DNA from: a virus
DNA length: 22,110 bases
Virus record (IMG/VR): IMGVR_UViG_3300025305_000164
Location: 1-22,110 of that record
Strand: one strand, 5' to 3'
The position numbers and the translations under genes are program-made. Positions 7,036 to 12,693 of the stretch are shown piece after piece. Positions within the stretch are counted from its first letter, which is position 1; each line of letters starts with the position of its first letter. Under the pieces are notes generated by a model. That model did no database searches. It was not told where the DNA came from and saw nothing but the letters and a program-made list of their open reading frames with translations.

Positions 7036-7518
7036 CTAGACAATAAATCTTTCGATCTTGATCGAGGTTCCTGAATTACCAGTAGTCTCGTTAGACCATT
7101 CTTCAGACTTAATCTTAGCTGTAGCTTCGTTACCAATAGCTTCGTCTAAGTCCTCGGAGATATTATTCTGGATGTCCTCAAAATTCAACTTTACTTTGCG
7201 GGATTCATACTCGTCGCTGTCCGGATCGAGATCGTTAAGCTCAGAGAGTCTGTCTGCGAATACCGCAGTAGTGGCCTGGTTGAAGAACCACGAACCCCAC
7301 GAACACCAGTGAAATACCGTGAAGCCATTATCGTCTGGATTCTCAGCGTTAATGACCTTGAACTCGAAATTGATGCCAGGCTTTTCGGAAGCTCTCGACT
7401 CACGGTACGTCCACTTATTGAACATAAGCTCGTAGGTTCCAGGATCGAGTGTACGGTCTAGCTTCTTCTTTTCGTTTTCGAGGCTACCAAATTCGAGGTC
7501 TTGATAAAGTTCACTCAT
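7036..7518 (-). CDS. DUF669-like protein, putative ssDNA-binding protein
   Basis: This 160-residue acidic protein begins with a short N-terminal segment, then LDPGTYELMFNKWTYRES (residues 24-41). A beta-rich core with INFEFKVINAENPDDNGFTV follows (about 49-68). It matches the pattern of DUF669-type phage proteins, which are often encoded next to Sak4 ATPases and suspected to bind single-stranded DNA. The second half is strongly acidic, as in other phage ssDNA-binding proteins. It sits two genes downstream of the Sak4-like ATPase and is followed by a strong terminator, which suggests an abundant product. The family assignment is by pattern, not by unique motif. Confidence 0.6.
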   Translation of the reverse strand: MSELYQDLEFGSLENEKKKLDRTLDPGTYELMFNKWTYRESRASEKPGINFEFKVINAENPDDNGFTVFHWCSWGSWFFNQATTAVFADRLSELNDLDPDSDEYESRKVKLNFEDIQNNISEDLDEAIGNEATAKIKSEEWSNETTGNSGTSIKIERFIV

Positions 7519-7586
7519 GAGAAGTGTTATCCTTAGTTAAGATTATGAAAAGTGAATGTTATGATGTGTCAGCTACATAAAGGTCT

Positions 7587-7838
7587 CTAGTGCTCTTCTG
7601 AAGCTCCTTTCTCTGATGCCGCTGACAGGCTGTGTTGAAGAGCAATATTGACACGGGTAAGTGTTTCGACAGTTTCGCTAAAGCCTACAGATCGAGCTTT
7701 AGCTATATTGTCTATTAATATTCTTTGTAGCAAATACCCATCTTCTTCTGTGATGGGTATGTATACTGTATCTTCTGGCATTTTAGCGTATCCTTTGTTG
7801 ATGTTGCCAAGAAGATTAAAGTCTTTCTTAGGATTCAT
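7587..7838 (-). CDS. Small hypothetical protein in the recombination cluster
   Basis: This 83-residue protein opens with a polar segment and a beta stretch (DTVYIPITEEDG, residues 23-34). Helices rich in Leu and Ile follow (YLLQRILIDNIAKARSVG, 35-52), and the end is low-complexity, Ser/Ala/Glu-rich. The start overlaps the stop of the Sak4-like gene by ATGA (7835-7838), so translation is coupled. I do not recognise a family. The fixed position between ATPase and putative ssDNA-binding protein suggests a partner of one of them. Confidence 0.65.
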   Translation of the reverse strand: MNPKKDFNLLGNINKGYAKMPEDTVYIPITEEDGYLLQRILIDNIAKARSVGFSETVETLTRVNIALQHSLSAASEKGASEEH

Positions 7839-8569
7839 GGCAATAGTGTGTCAAAGTTCTGAGGCATTTCTGCCTCAAGGTTAGGGTTGCGGACTCGTGC
7901 GGTGTATACTCCGCTTGGACGGGTTTGCCATATATAAGATGCTTTGTCTCCTTTACCTTTTACGATTGCGTGAAGTACGTAGTCGAAATACGATGGGATT
8001 ATTCCGGCGAGCTTTCCAGTGAGACTAGGTACTATCTTTACGATGCCTGTGGTTTCGTTTTCTTTCGAGTCCTCGTGACACACTATGATGAGATTTTTCT
8101 GCATCATGATTAATGCCTCGATGAACTTTATCGTAAGTCTCATTGCGATGCCGTAATCTGGTTGTGTTGGTGCGGCATCTAGGGCTTTATTGTTCGATGC
8201 CATAGTGTGATCCATAATGGCACCATAGAGTCTTGTCATGGAGTCTATGATTATTGTTTTCGGTTGACATTCTGGATCTGCTTTATGTAAGCGTTGCAAA
8301 GCATCTTTGATTTGATCGTATGCTACTGGAGTTTCTTTACCGTTCTTGTTCTTGGCTAAGCGATCTGGTATGATACCTCTAAAGCTACCTTCTAGGAAAT
8401 CACCTTCCAAGGCTTCTGAACCCTCGTCTATGTCTATGATGAATGCGGGCAAAGCACGCTCCGGTAAAGTTCGTAAACAGAAGGTCTTACCGCTTCCTAC
8501 ATCACCATAGATCAGGGTTTTCTTGGGCGCGTCGTCTCGTTTTTTCGCCATGTCTAAATGCTGTGGCAT
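7835..8569 (-). CDS. Sak4-like RecA-family ATPase
   Basis: This 244-residue protein has Walker A GDVGSGKT (22-29), preceded by the strand KTLIY. FIIDIDEGSEAL (43-54) follows the first helix, and a Walker B strand ends TIIIDS (105-110). NLIIVCHEDSKE (about residue 160) is the sensor strand. This is the compact RecA-core layout of phage Sak4-type single-strand annealing ATPases (AAA_24 group), which promote strand annealing and recombination-dependent replication with an ssDNA-binding protein. The neighbours fit: a Cas4-like nuclease upstream and a DUF669-like protein downstream. The start at 8569 has GAGG six bases upstream. It is about the usual length and has no extra domain. Confidence 0.85.
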   Translation of the reverse strand: MPQHLDMAKKRDDAPKKTLIYGDVGSGKTFCLRTLPERALPAFIIDIDEGSEALEGDFLEGSFRGIIPDRLAKNKNGKETPVAYDQIKDALQRLHKADPECQPKTIIIDSMTRLYGAIMDHTMASNNKALDAAPTQPDYGIAMRLTIKFIEALIMMQKNLIIVCHEDSKENETTGIVKIVPSLTGKLAGIIPSYFDYVLHAIVKGKGDKASYIWQTRPSGVYTARVRNPNLEAEMPQNFDTLLP

Positions 8570-8590
8570 ATTTTTACCTCTCTCACCTTT

Positions 8591-9487
8591 CTATCTGGCT
8601 GCTGTATCCCAAACCAGTTTGGAGTATTGTGCATTCATGACTGTTTGTCTGAATCCGTGTGATGCGCTGCATATATCGAAATATGGACATAAGCGATTCC
8701 ATGATGTACATGCGTCTTTGCCGTACATGGGATAAAAGTTATCATAGTACATGCGGAGGATCTGAGCACACGTTACTTCGATGCCACGTTTCCACTCTGC
8801 GATTATGGTTTCATTTATTGATAACGAAGATCTATAAAACGAGTCATTCTTAGGTGATACCAGTAGTACGTCTACTATGAAGTCCTGGACTTTGCTGTAT
8901 TCTGGAATTTGCTGAGCTGCCCATACGTATCCTATGAACTGGTTGCTGAGAGCAAAGCTCGGGACTAAGTATTGCGATTCCCATGTGGAGGTTTTGTGAT
9001 CCATACATACGAGTTTTGTGTTGTCGCTTAGGATCTTATCTATGAGTCCTCCGTATCGTACTTGCCACTCTGTACCATCTATTTTTATTGTGCTTAGGTT
9101 TGATTCAAAATACAACTCGCTGTCTACTGTGTTGTATATGTCATCTTCTTTCATCCAACGCTTTGCGTAGTTTTCTATTAAACGTACGCCACGGCCTGGT
9201 GTGCGTTTGGGATCTTCTGGTACGGGTTGGTATGCTTCTAGGAATGTGTCGAGTGCTGATGGTAAGTGTTCCTCCATGAATAAGGTATCCAGGGCTTTGT
9301 GAACTGCGATGCCGAACAACAATGGGCTGTCTGGGATCTTTATGGATTCTGTCGAAACTGCCATACCACCAGGTACGAGAGCTTGTGCGATGCGATGTTG
9401 GAACTTTCGCGGGCACGTGCGAAATTCGCTTAGTGCGTAGTTATCTACTTTTATTATGTGCTCGTCTTTGTAGATTCCTGTTTTCAT
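8591..9487 (-). CDS. Cas4-like PD-(D/E)XK exonuclease
   Basis: This 298-residue protein has the nuclease core: GIAVHKAL with H63, GGLIDKI with D150, CMDHKTST with D163 and K165 (the D...DxK catalytic set), and NQFIGYVWAA with Q183. One cysteine near the N-terminus (C25 in RTCPRKF) and three near the C-terminus (C260, C267, C273) match the four-cysteine Fe-S cluster of Cas4/AddB-type nucleases. Phage members are thought to resect DNA ends for recombination and act with Sak4-type annealing proteins, encoded next door here. The start is preceded by GAGGAG and overlaps the upstream gene by ATGA. There is no CRISPR locus in the window, so a role in spacer acquisition is not suggested. Confidence 0.85.
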   Translation of the reverse strand: MKTGIYKDEHIIKVDNYALSEFRTCPRKFQHRIAQALVPGGMAVSTESIKIPDSPLLFGIAVHKALDTLFMEEHLPSALDTFLEAYQPVPEDPKRTPGRGVRLIENYAKRWMKEDDIYNTVDSELYFESNLSTIKIDGTEWQVRYGGLIDKILSDNTKLVCMDHKTSTWESQYLVPSFALSNQFIGYVWAAQQIPEYSKVQDFIVDVLLVSPKNDSFYRSSLSINETIIAEWKRGIEVTCAQILRMYYDNFYPMYGKDACTSWNRLCPYFDICSASHGFRQTVMNAQYSKLVWDTAAR

Positions 9488-9717
9488 TTGTGAGTCTCCT
9501 CTAGAGCGTATTCGCGTAGGTCATCTAGCAACTCGCCGCTGAGAAATGCCAGTAAGTCTATGCCTTTTGTTCCTATTGTTACTGCCTCTATTATGGCCTC
9601 TGGAGGATATCCAGGATCTTCGAGGCTCGCGGATGTTCCTGGTTCTATGAGTACGCTTACTATGTAGGGCTCGTTGAAATCTTCGCTTTGGTAGCTGAAT
9701 GCTAGTGTTATGGGCAT
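9484..9717 (-). CDS. Small acidic hypothetical protein
   Basis: This 77-residue acidic protein has a beta-rich N-terminal half (ITLAFSYQSEDF and YIVSVLIEPG, to about residue 27), a Pro/Glu-rich loop and a helical C-terminal half (LLAFLSGELLDDLREYALEE). The start at 9717 follows AGGATAGGAAC. The stop overlaps the start of the Cas4-like nuclease gene (ATGA), so it may be co-translated with it and could be a partner. I do not recognise the family. Confidence 0.65.
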   Translation of the reverse strand: MPITLAFSYQSEDFNEPYIVSVLIEPGTSASLEDPGYPPEAIIEAVTIGTKGIDLLAFLSGELLDDLREYALEETHK

Positions 9718-9731
9718 GTTCCTATCCTTTT

Positions 9732-10076
9732 CTATATGCTGTTTAGTAGATCCATGGTTTCTTTGCTGCTCATGCGTATTTCTTCTTTTGTTTTCTCATG
9801 TTTCCGTTTCTTTGCTTGCGGTCTGTCGCTATTGTTTAGCTTTGCGTTTTCTAGGAAGTCTAAAGCCTCGCTAAGTTCGCTATCGCTTAGCTCTCGTATG
9901 TCTCGTATTAAGAGCTCGTAGTCTGTTGGGATTGGCTCTAGGTCTGAGCTTGGTGCGAAGGCTCGGTTGGGATCTCCGGGTTTGCCTTGGAGCCATGTAT
10001 GAGTTTCGTCTGCTGGCTCTGCTATTTGTCTTATTTCACCGTTCCAATATACGTATTGGCCTGGATCTAAGCTCAT
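9732..10076 (-). CDS. Hypothetical protein with SH3-like start and DLLNSI tail
   Basis: ATG at 10076 is chosen over an in-frame GTG six bases earlier, because GGAG sits seven bases before the ATG. The 114-residue protein begins with a beta-rich segment (GQYVYWNGEIRQI to SSDLEPIP) that could be a small SH3-like barrel, then a helical acidic part (IRDIRELSDSELSEALDFL). It ends in a Lys/Arg-rich linker and the tail SSKETMDLLNSI. The same tail (SSKEILDLLNSI) and a similar linker end the protein at 10347-10763, so the two probably share a partner or are paralogues. The function is not recognised. Confidence 0.7.
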   Translation of the reverse strand: MSLDPGQYVYWNGEIRQIAEPADETHTWLQGKPGDPNRAFAPSSDLEPIPTDYELLIRDIRELSDSELSEALDFLENAKLNNSDRPQAKKRKHEKTKEEIRMSSKETMDLLNSI

Positions 10077-10218
10077 GGGCACGCTCCTTTTCTAGGTATT
10101 CGTGTAAAGCCCTACGGAGCACCTCGGCCCGTAGGCCGAAGTGGTTTCCGTGGGCGTTGAGGTATGCCTGGAGTTTAGCGTCTAGCTCCGGGCTGAGATT
10201 TACGTACAGTCGTTTCAT
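10036..10218 (-). CDS. Ribbon-helix-helix DNA-binding protein
   Basis: This 60-residue protein has the layout of a CopG/Arc-type regulator: a short strand (KRLYVNLSPELDAKLQAYL, residues 2-20), a first helix, a Gly-containing turn (HGNHFG), a second helix with RAEVLRRALHEYLEK, and a basic tail. These proteins bind palindromic operators as dimers. It overlaps the downstream gene by 41 bases, longer than most overlaps here, but the composition is clearly protein-like. Its start overlaps the stop of the mini membrane protein gene (TAATG). Shine-Dalgarno pairing is weak, so translation may depend on coupling. It is one candidate regulator for the TTACACC-N5-GGTGTAA operators, but nothing ties the two directly. 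Confidence 0.7.
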   Translation of the reverse strand: MKRLYVNLSPELDAKLQAYLNAHGNHFGLRAEVLRRALHEYLEKERAHELRSRPIRILER

Positions 10219-10307
10219 TATGATTTCTTTTTTAGCCCAAAGTATACGATACTAAAGAATGCTAGTAATAAGAAGAGATCTAGTCCATCCATATATCCAA
10301 GCTCCAT
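10218..10307 (-). CDS. Mini membrane protein (24-29 residues)
   Basis: A frame from ATG at 10307 to TAA at 10218-10220 encodes 29 residues with one clear membrane helix (LDLFLLLAFFSIVYFGL) and a C-terminal KKKS anchor. A second ATG five codons in (10292) has GGAG nine bases upstream and may be the true start, giving 24 residues. The stop overlaps the start of the ribbon-helix-helix gene (TAATG). Single-span mini proteins of this kind are frequent in phage early regions and often inhibit or modulate host membrane proteins; that role is inference. It occupies an otherwise empty 128-base gap. Confidence 0.6.
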   Translation of the reverse strand: MELGYMDGLDLFLLLAFFSIVYFGLKKKS

Positions 10308-10346
10308 TAATTTACTTTCTGAATTAATACTGCGATATGTTTACGC

Positions 10347-10763
10347 TTATATGCTGTTTAGTAAATCCAGTATTTCTTTACTACTCCGCGAGGTTTTTTC
10401 CTTGCGCGTTGTAGCTTTTAACTTAACACGAGGTTTCTTCTTTGCGTAATACTTATTGGGATCTTTTGTGGGATATAAATCCTCCTCTCGTGCTAATGTT
10501 GTAGGGCTTATTTCTGCCCCGTTGCTAAGCGCGTACTGGACTCTATACTTCCAACCGTCACGCTCTGCTATGATTTCTACTATCTTTATGTGTTTTGTTT
10601 CGTGGCGGTCTATGGCTCGCCAGATCTTTATGTCTCCTACGGTCCATCTAGGATCTGTAGTGCGCGCTGTTAGTTCGCACTCTAGTTCCCAACGCCGCTG
10701 TCTTATTTGTATTTCTTCTACGCGTAAGACCCTAATCTTTTCTTCTAATGTACTTACAAGCAC
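10347..10763 (-). CDS. Basic hypothetical protein with SH3-like part and DLLNSI tail
   Basis: This 138-residue protein starts at a GTG whose G is shared with the upstream stop (TAGTG). The N-terminus is a charged helix (residues 4-32, EEKIRVLRVEEIQIRQRRWELE). It is followed by a beta-rich module (HIKIVEIIAERDGWKYRVQY to EEDLYP) that resembles an SH3-like barrel. The end is a Lys/Arg-rich linker and the tail SSKEILDLLNSI, nearly identical to the tail of the 114-residue protein downstream. Basic charge and fold would suit nucleic acid or protein binding. I do not recognise a family. Confidence 0.7.
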   Translation of the reverse strand: MLVSTLEEKIRVLRVEEIQIRQRRWELECELTARTTDPRWTVGDIKIWRAIDRHETKHIKIVEIIAERDGWKYRVQYALSNGAEISPTTLAREEDLYPTKDPNKYYAKKKPRVKLKATTRKEKTSRSSKEILDLLNSI

Positions 10764-10954
10764 TAGATGCCTGCTTTCTTCGCAACATAATCTCCGAACT
10801 TTGAGGTATTAAAATTACTATAGTTTTGGTTTAAGTGTCTGCTGATAATTTCTTCTACTTTACTGGTGTGTTTTGTGCTTTGTTGATCTCGTATTTCTTC
10901 TTTGTAGAGCTCTGCTATTGCTTCTGCGATTACTACATAGTCCTTACGAGTCAT
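10763..10954 (-). CDS. Conserved small phage protein (unknown function)
   Basis: This 63-residue protein opens MTRKDYVVIAEAIAELYKEE and ends FNTSKFGDYVAKKAGI. The pattern (short basic start, YxxIAxAI helix, a middle with conserved Phe/Asn before a final helix ending in Gly) is that of a small protein met in many unrelated phages, whose function is unknown to me. The start has GGAGAGCTGAAG upstream. The start region overlaps the previous gene by 11 bases, and the stop runs into the GTG of the next. Confidence 0.7.
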   Translation of the reverse strand: MTRKDYVVIAEAIAELYKEEIRDQQSTKHTSKVEEIISRHLNQNYSNFNTSKFGDYVAKKAGI

Positions 10955-11102
10955 CTTCAGCTCTCCTTTTTTCTATGTCTTTCTTAATTGTACTGATTTT
11001 TAGTTTCTCCATTAATTCTATTGCTTCTTTATGTTTATTAATTATGCTATCTATTTTTTCTATGGCCGCTATTGTTTTACAGTTTAAATTCTTTGCTATC
11101 AT
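10944..11102 (-). CDS. Small helical basic protein
   Basis: ATG at 11102 to TAA at 10944-10946 encodes 52 residues, almost entirely helical and Lys/Ile/Glu-rich. The centre IDSIINKHKEAIEL (residues 17-30) resembles IDSISDKHKQALHL in the 42-residue product of 11478-11606, so the two may be duplicated relatives. The start overlaps the upstream stop (ATGA at 11099-11102), and the end overlaps the next start by 11 bases. GAGGAG lies upstream. The function is unknown. Confidence 0.65.
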   Translation of the reverse strand: MIAKNLNCKTIAAIEKIDSIINKHKEAIELMEKLKISTIKKDIEKRRAEDDS

Positions 11103-11224
11103 TCTGATCCTGGCTCCTCGCTTAGTTCGTTATCGTTATTGTCTTCCTTTTTCACTACTTTTTCGCGTATGTTCTCAATTTCTTCTGTATGTACGCGTCT
11201 ATCGTATCTCTCTATGCTGTCCAT
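11099..11224 (-). CDS. Small charged hypothetical protein
   Basis: ATG at 11224 to TGA at 11099-11101 encodes 41 residues: a charged helix (IERYDRRVHTEEIENIREKV, residues 4-23), then an acidic, Asn/Glu-rich tail. The ribosome site is excellent (AAGGAG before ATG). ATGA overlap with the following gene and a one-base gap to the previous gene place it firmly in the operon. No family is recognised. Confidence 0.65.
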   Translation of the reverse strand: MDSIERYDRRVHTEEIENIREKVVKKEDNNDNELSEEPGSE

Positions 11225-11225
11225 T

Positions 11226-11441
11226 TTATTCTCCTTTTTCGTCTAAGGTTTCTATTACCTGTGCGAAGGTTTTTATTATCTGTGTGAACTCTTCTAAATC
11301 TTTTGGTTTAATATTGTTACTGTGGGCCAGTCGAATATCCCAACCACTGCGAGGATTTTCTCCTTTCTCTATGTCAGCTTCGTCATAGACTATGCTAAAA
11401 TTCTCGGTAAATAATGCTAATCGTGTCCTTATATTGTTCAT
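11226..11441 (-). CDS. Small hypothetical protein
   Basis: This 71-residue protein has a beta-rich first half (FTENFSIVYDEADIEKG, residues 11-27, then GWDIRLAHSNNI) and a helical acidic second half (PKDLEEFTQIIKTFAQVIET). The start has GGAG ten bases upstream. It is the first gene downstream of the palindromic operator at 11478-11496, so this operator may control it and the genes after it. The family is not recognised. Confidence 0.65.
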   Translation of the reverse strand: MNNIRTRLALFTENFSIVYDEADIEKGENPRSGWDIRLAHSNNIKPKDLEEFTQIIKTFAQVIETLDEKGE

Positions 11442-11477
11442 TTGTGGTGGTCTCCGCGGTTGTGGTGATTGTGTAGT

Positions 11478-11496
11478 TTACACCAAATTGGTGTAA
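11478..11496. promoter_or_regulatory. Palindromic operator, copy 1
   Basis: TTACACCAAATTGGTGTAA is a perfect 19-bp palindrome. The flanks also match copy 2 at 12250-12268: both read GTTTACACC-N5-GGTGTAATTGT. A further half-site GGTGTAA lies at 11516-11522. It sits between the 42-residue and 71-residue genes. Such spacing of identical arms is typical of a dimeric repressor site. Confidence 0.65.
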
Positions 11497-11606
11497 TTGT
11501 GAATGTAAAATCTAAGGTGTAAGGCTTGCTTATGTTTATCACTGATGCTATCTATGAGAGTTAGTTTTTCCTCTATGGTTGGGGCGGATTCTACTTTAGA
11601 GCTCAT
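11478..11606 (-). CDS. Small hypothetical protein, related to the 52-residue product
   Basis: ATG at 11606 to TAA at 11478-11480 encodes 42 residues. The helix EEKLTLIDSISDKHKQALHL (residues 12-31) resembles the centre of the 52-residue protein at 10944-11102. The last codons and the stop lie inside the 19-bp operator palindrome, so the C-terminus (NYTNLV) may be shaped by that DNA site. The start overlaps the previous stop by 11 bases and has GAGGA upstream. The function is unknown. Confidence 0.55.
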   Translation of the reverse strand: MSSKVESAPTIEEKLTLIDSISDKHKQALHLRFYIHNYTNLV

Positions 11607-11730
11607 CTTCGTCTTCCTCGTCTTCACATGTACACTCTTCTAGCTCTTCGTCACAATGTTCGCATAGCTCTGGCGGATCGTCCCACCACGGAGGATATGC
11701 TAATTTCCACCGATCATATGCACACAACAT
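11596..11730 (-). CDS. Small Cys-rich acidic protein
   Basis: ATG at 11730, directly after the upstream TAG, to TAA at 11596-11598 encodes 44 residues. It has a Trp/Pro-rich start (YPPWWDDPPEL, residues 12-22), then CEHC (23-26) and CTC (33-35), a possible four-cysteine metal site, and a purely acidic tail (EDEEDEDEL). GAGGT lies about ten bases upstream. An acidic mini protein with a metal knuckle could act as a nucleic-acid mimic or a host RNA-polymerase or nuclease inhibitor, but that is speculation. No family is recognised. Confidence 0.6.
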   Translation of the reverse strand: MLCAYDRWKLAYPPWWDDPPELCEHCDEELEECTCEDEEDEDEL

Positions 11731-12027
11731 CTATGGCACCTCTGCGTTGTTAAGCTCGGTGTCTGTTTCTTCTGGTGCAAATATCTCAGCCCACTCGCTA
11801 GGGGTTATACCAGTCTGTATGAACTCCCTAGTGTCTGCGTCTAATGTGGGGAATATGTCTTGGATAAATCCTTCACGCTTGATCCACTTCTGAAGTGCCA
11901 GGGTAAACTGCATCATAGGGAGTCCTACTACCATGCTGTTTCTTTCTCCGCTGTGTATACTCTCACGTGTGAACTCTACTCCATTTTTATGATACGCTAT
12001 CTCGAATGCTCCTATGGTTTTACTCAT
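11731..12027 (-). CDS. Hypothetical protein
   Basis: This 98-residue protein has a beta-rich N-terminal part (IGAFEIAYHKNGVEFTRESI, residues 5-24), a hydrophobic helical centre (VVGLPMMQFTLALQKWIKREGF) and an acidic C-terminus ending ELNNAEVP. The neighbour upstream ends LLNNAELE. The start overlaps the upstream stop (TAATG) and has GGAG upstream. The family is not recognised. It is second in the leftward operon, so it is probably expressed early. Confidence 0.65.
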   Translation of the reverse strand: MSKTIGAFEIAYHKNGVEFTRESIHSGERNSMVVGLPMMQFTLALQKWIKREGFIQDIFPTLDADTREFIQTGITPSEWAEIFAPEETDTELNNAEVP

Positions 12028-12212
12028 TATTCTAGCTCCGCGTTGTTTAAAAGTATGTCTAGGCTACTACTTATGTCACTTAGTTTTACATCTATGTCTT
12101 CGTTGTTTTGTTCTAAGCTCTCTACGGTTTCCTTGATGCTGTCTAGCTCTACTGCTAAGTCCGCGAGCAATGCTTTTATTACTCTGACGTCTAGTCTGTC
12201 GATGCCATCCAT
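12027..12212 (-). CDS. Small coiled-coil protein, first gene of the main leftward operon
   Basis: This 61-residue protein has a heptad-like pattern through most of its length (IKALLADLAVELDSIKETVE, then SLEQNNEDIDVKLSDISSSL), so it is probably a short coiled coil. It follows the promoter at 12280-12307 and the operator at 12250-12268, and its ATG has AAGGAG nine bases upstream. It is therefore the first gene made from that promoter. The family is not recognised; structures of this size are seen in small regulators and adaptors. Confidence 0.65.
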   Translation of the reverse strand: MDGIDRLDVRVIKALLADLAVELDSIKETVESLEQNNEDIDVKLSDISSSLDILLNNAELE

Positions 12213-12249
12213 ATGGATGCTCCTTCGTTATGTAGGGTGTGGTGTATGT

Positions 12250-12268
12250 TTACACCTAAAAGGTGTAA
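12250..12268. promoter_or_regulatory. Palindromic operator, copy 2
   Basis: TTACACCTAAAAGGTGTAA is a 19-bp inverted repeat with 8-bp arms, identical to copy 1 in the TTACACC/GGTGTAA arms and in the flanks GT- and -TTGT. It lies directly downstream of the leftward -10 at 12280-12285, at about +5 to +23 of the expected transcript, where a bound repressor would block transcription. Confidence 0.7.
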
Positions 12269-12279
12269 TTGTATAGTAT

Positions 12280-12307
12280 AATATAATACAATTAGGGGGG
12301 AAGTCAA
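12280..12307 (-). promoter_or_regulatory. Leftward sigma70-type promoter of the main operon
   Basis: On the leftward strand TTGACT (12302-12307) and TATATT (12280-12285) are separated by 16 bases. The -10 lies in TGTATTATATT, and the same string at the same distance occurs in the promoter at 13660-13687. The start would fall near 12273, about 60 bases before the first ATG (12212), with the operator between. Confidence 0.75.
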
Positions 12308-12334
12308 GGGAAGATTTTTCCCATGTCTTAAGTC

Positions 12335-12674
12335 CTTGTTTTTATTGTACTTAAAGCAAACTTATGCAAATTTCTACCAAACTTCTACCATACTTCTACA
12401 CCTTAAGTCTTTGTTTTTAAAGCACTTAGCAAACTTCTGCATACTTCTACATGCCCCTTGGGATCTCGCCGACGAAGGGGTATTTTTATATATATATATA
12501 TTTTATATATATTATTTTCCCTCTCTGGCTGCGTGGGGGCAAGGGGGGTGTAGAAGTTTGTAGAAGTTTCTAACATATTGTTTTTAAAGGGTTTAAGTGT
12601 GGAAGTTTGGTAGAAGTTTGTGCATAAGTTTGATCTAAACTCAATAAAAACAACCATTTAGGGCGTAGAAGTAT
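12335..12674. repeat. Inverted iteron array around an AT-rich core (putative replication origin)
   Basis: Copies of a 10-bp unit, AAACTTCTAC and close variants, start at 12368, 12379, 12390, 12431 and 12441. The same unit inverted (GTAGAAGTTT type) starts at 12550, 12560, 12599, 12610, 12622 and 12665. Neighbours are 10-12 bases apart, about one helical turn. Flanking sequence pairs too: TTGTTTTTATTG and CAAACTTATGCA on the left recur inverted on the right, making a long imperfect inverted repeat. The middle (about 12481-12518) is almost pure A/T with a (TA) run. Iterons around an AT-rich core are the hallmark of origins, but a control region is also possible. No credible gene lies in 12213-12693. 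Confidence 0.65.
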
Positions 12675-12693
12675 GTTACCCCTTCTCTTACTT

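Noticed and set aside
8591-9487. Cas4-like gene as a sign of a CRISPR-Cas locus
   Set aside because: No repeats, cas1 or cas2 are present. The neighbours (Sak4-like ATPase, putative ssDNA-binding protein) point to phage recombination.
10873-11388. 171-codon hydrophobic frame on the plus strand
   Set aside because: It is antisense to several small genes with good ribosome sites and overlaps. Its Leu/Ser/Phe richness is the reverse of their Lys/Glu-rich codons.
11860-12276. 138-codon plus-strand frame
   Set aside because: Antisense to two well-supported genes and to the operator; Ser/Leu-rich shadow translation.
12454-12490. CCCCTT...AAGGGG hairpin followed by TATTTTTA on the plus strand
   Set aside because: The loop is long (about 15 bases), the T-run is part of the AT-rich core, and no rightward gene ends before it. 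Not called a terminator.
12336-12657. Open frames on both strands across the inverted iteron array
   Set aside because: Their translations simply spell the repeats (NFYQTST and similar) and the TA run, with no ribosome site. The repeats themselves are the feature.
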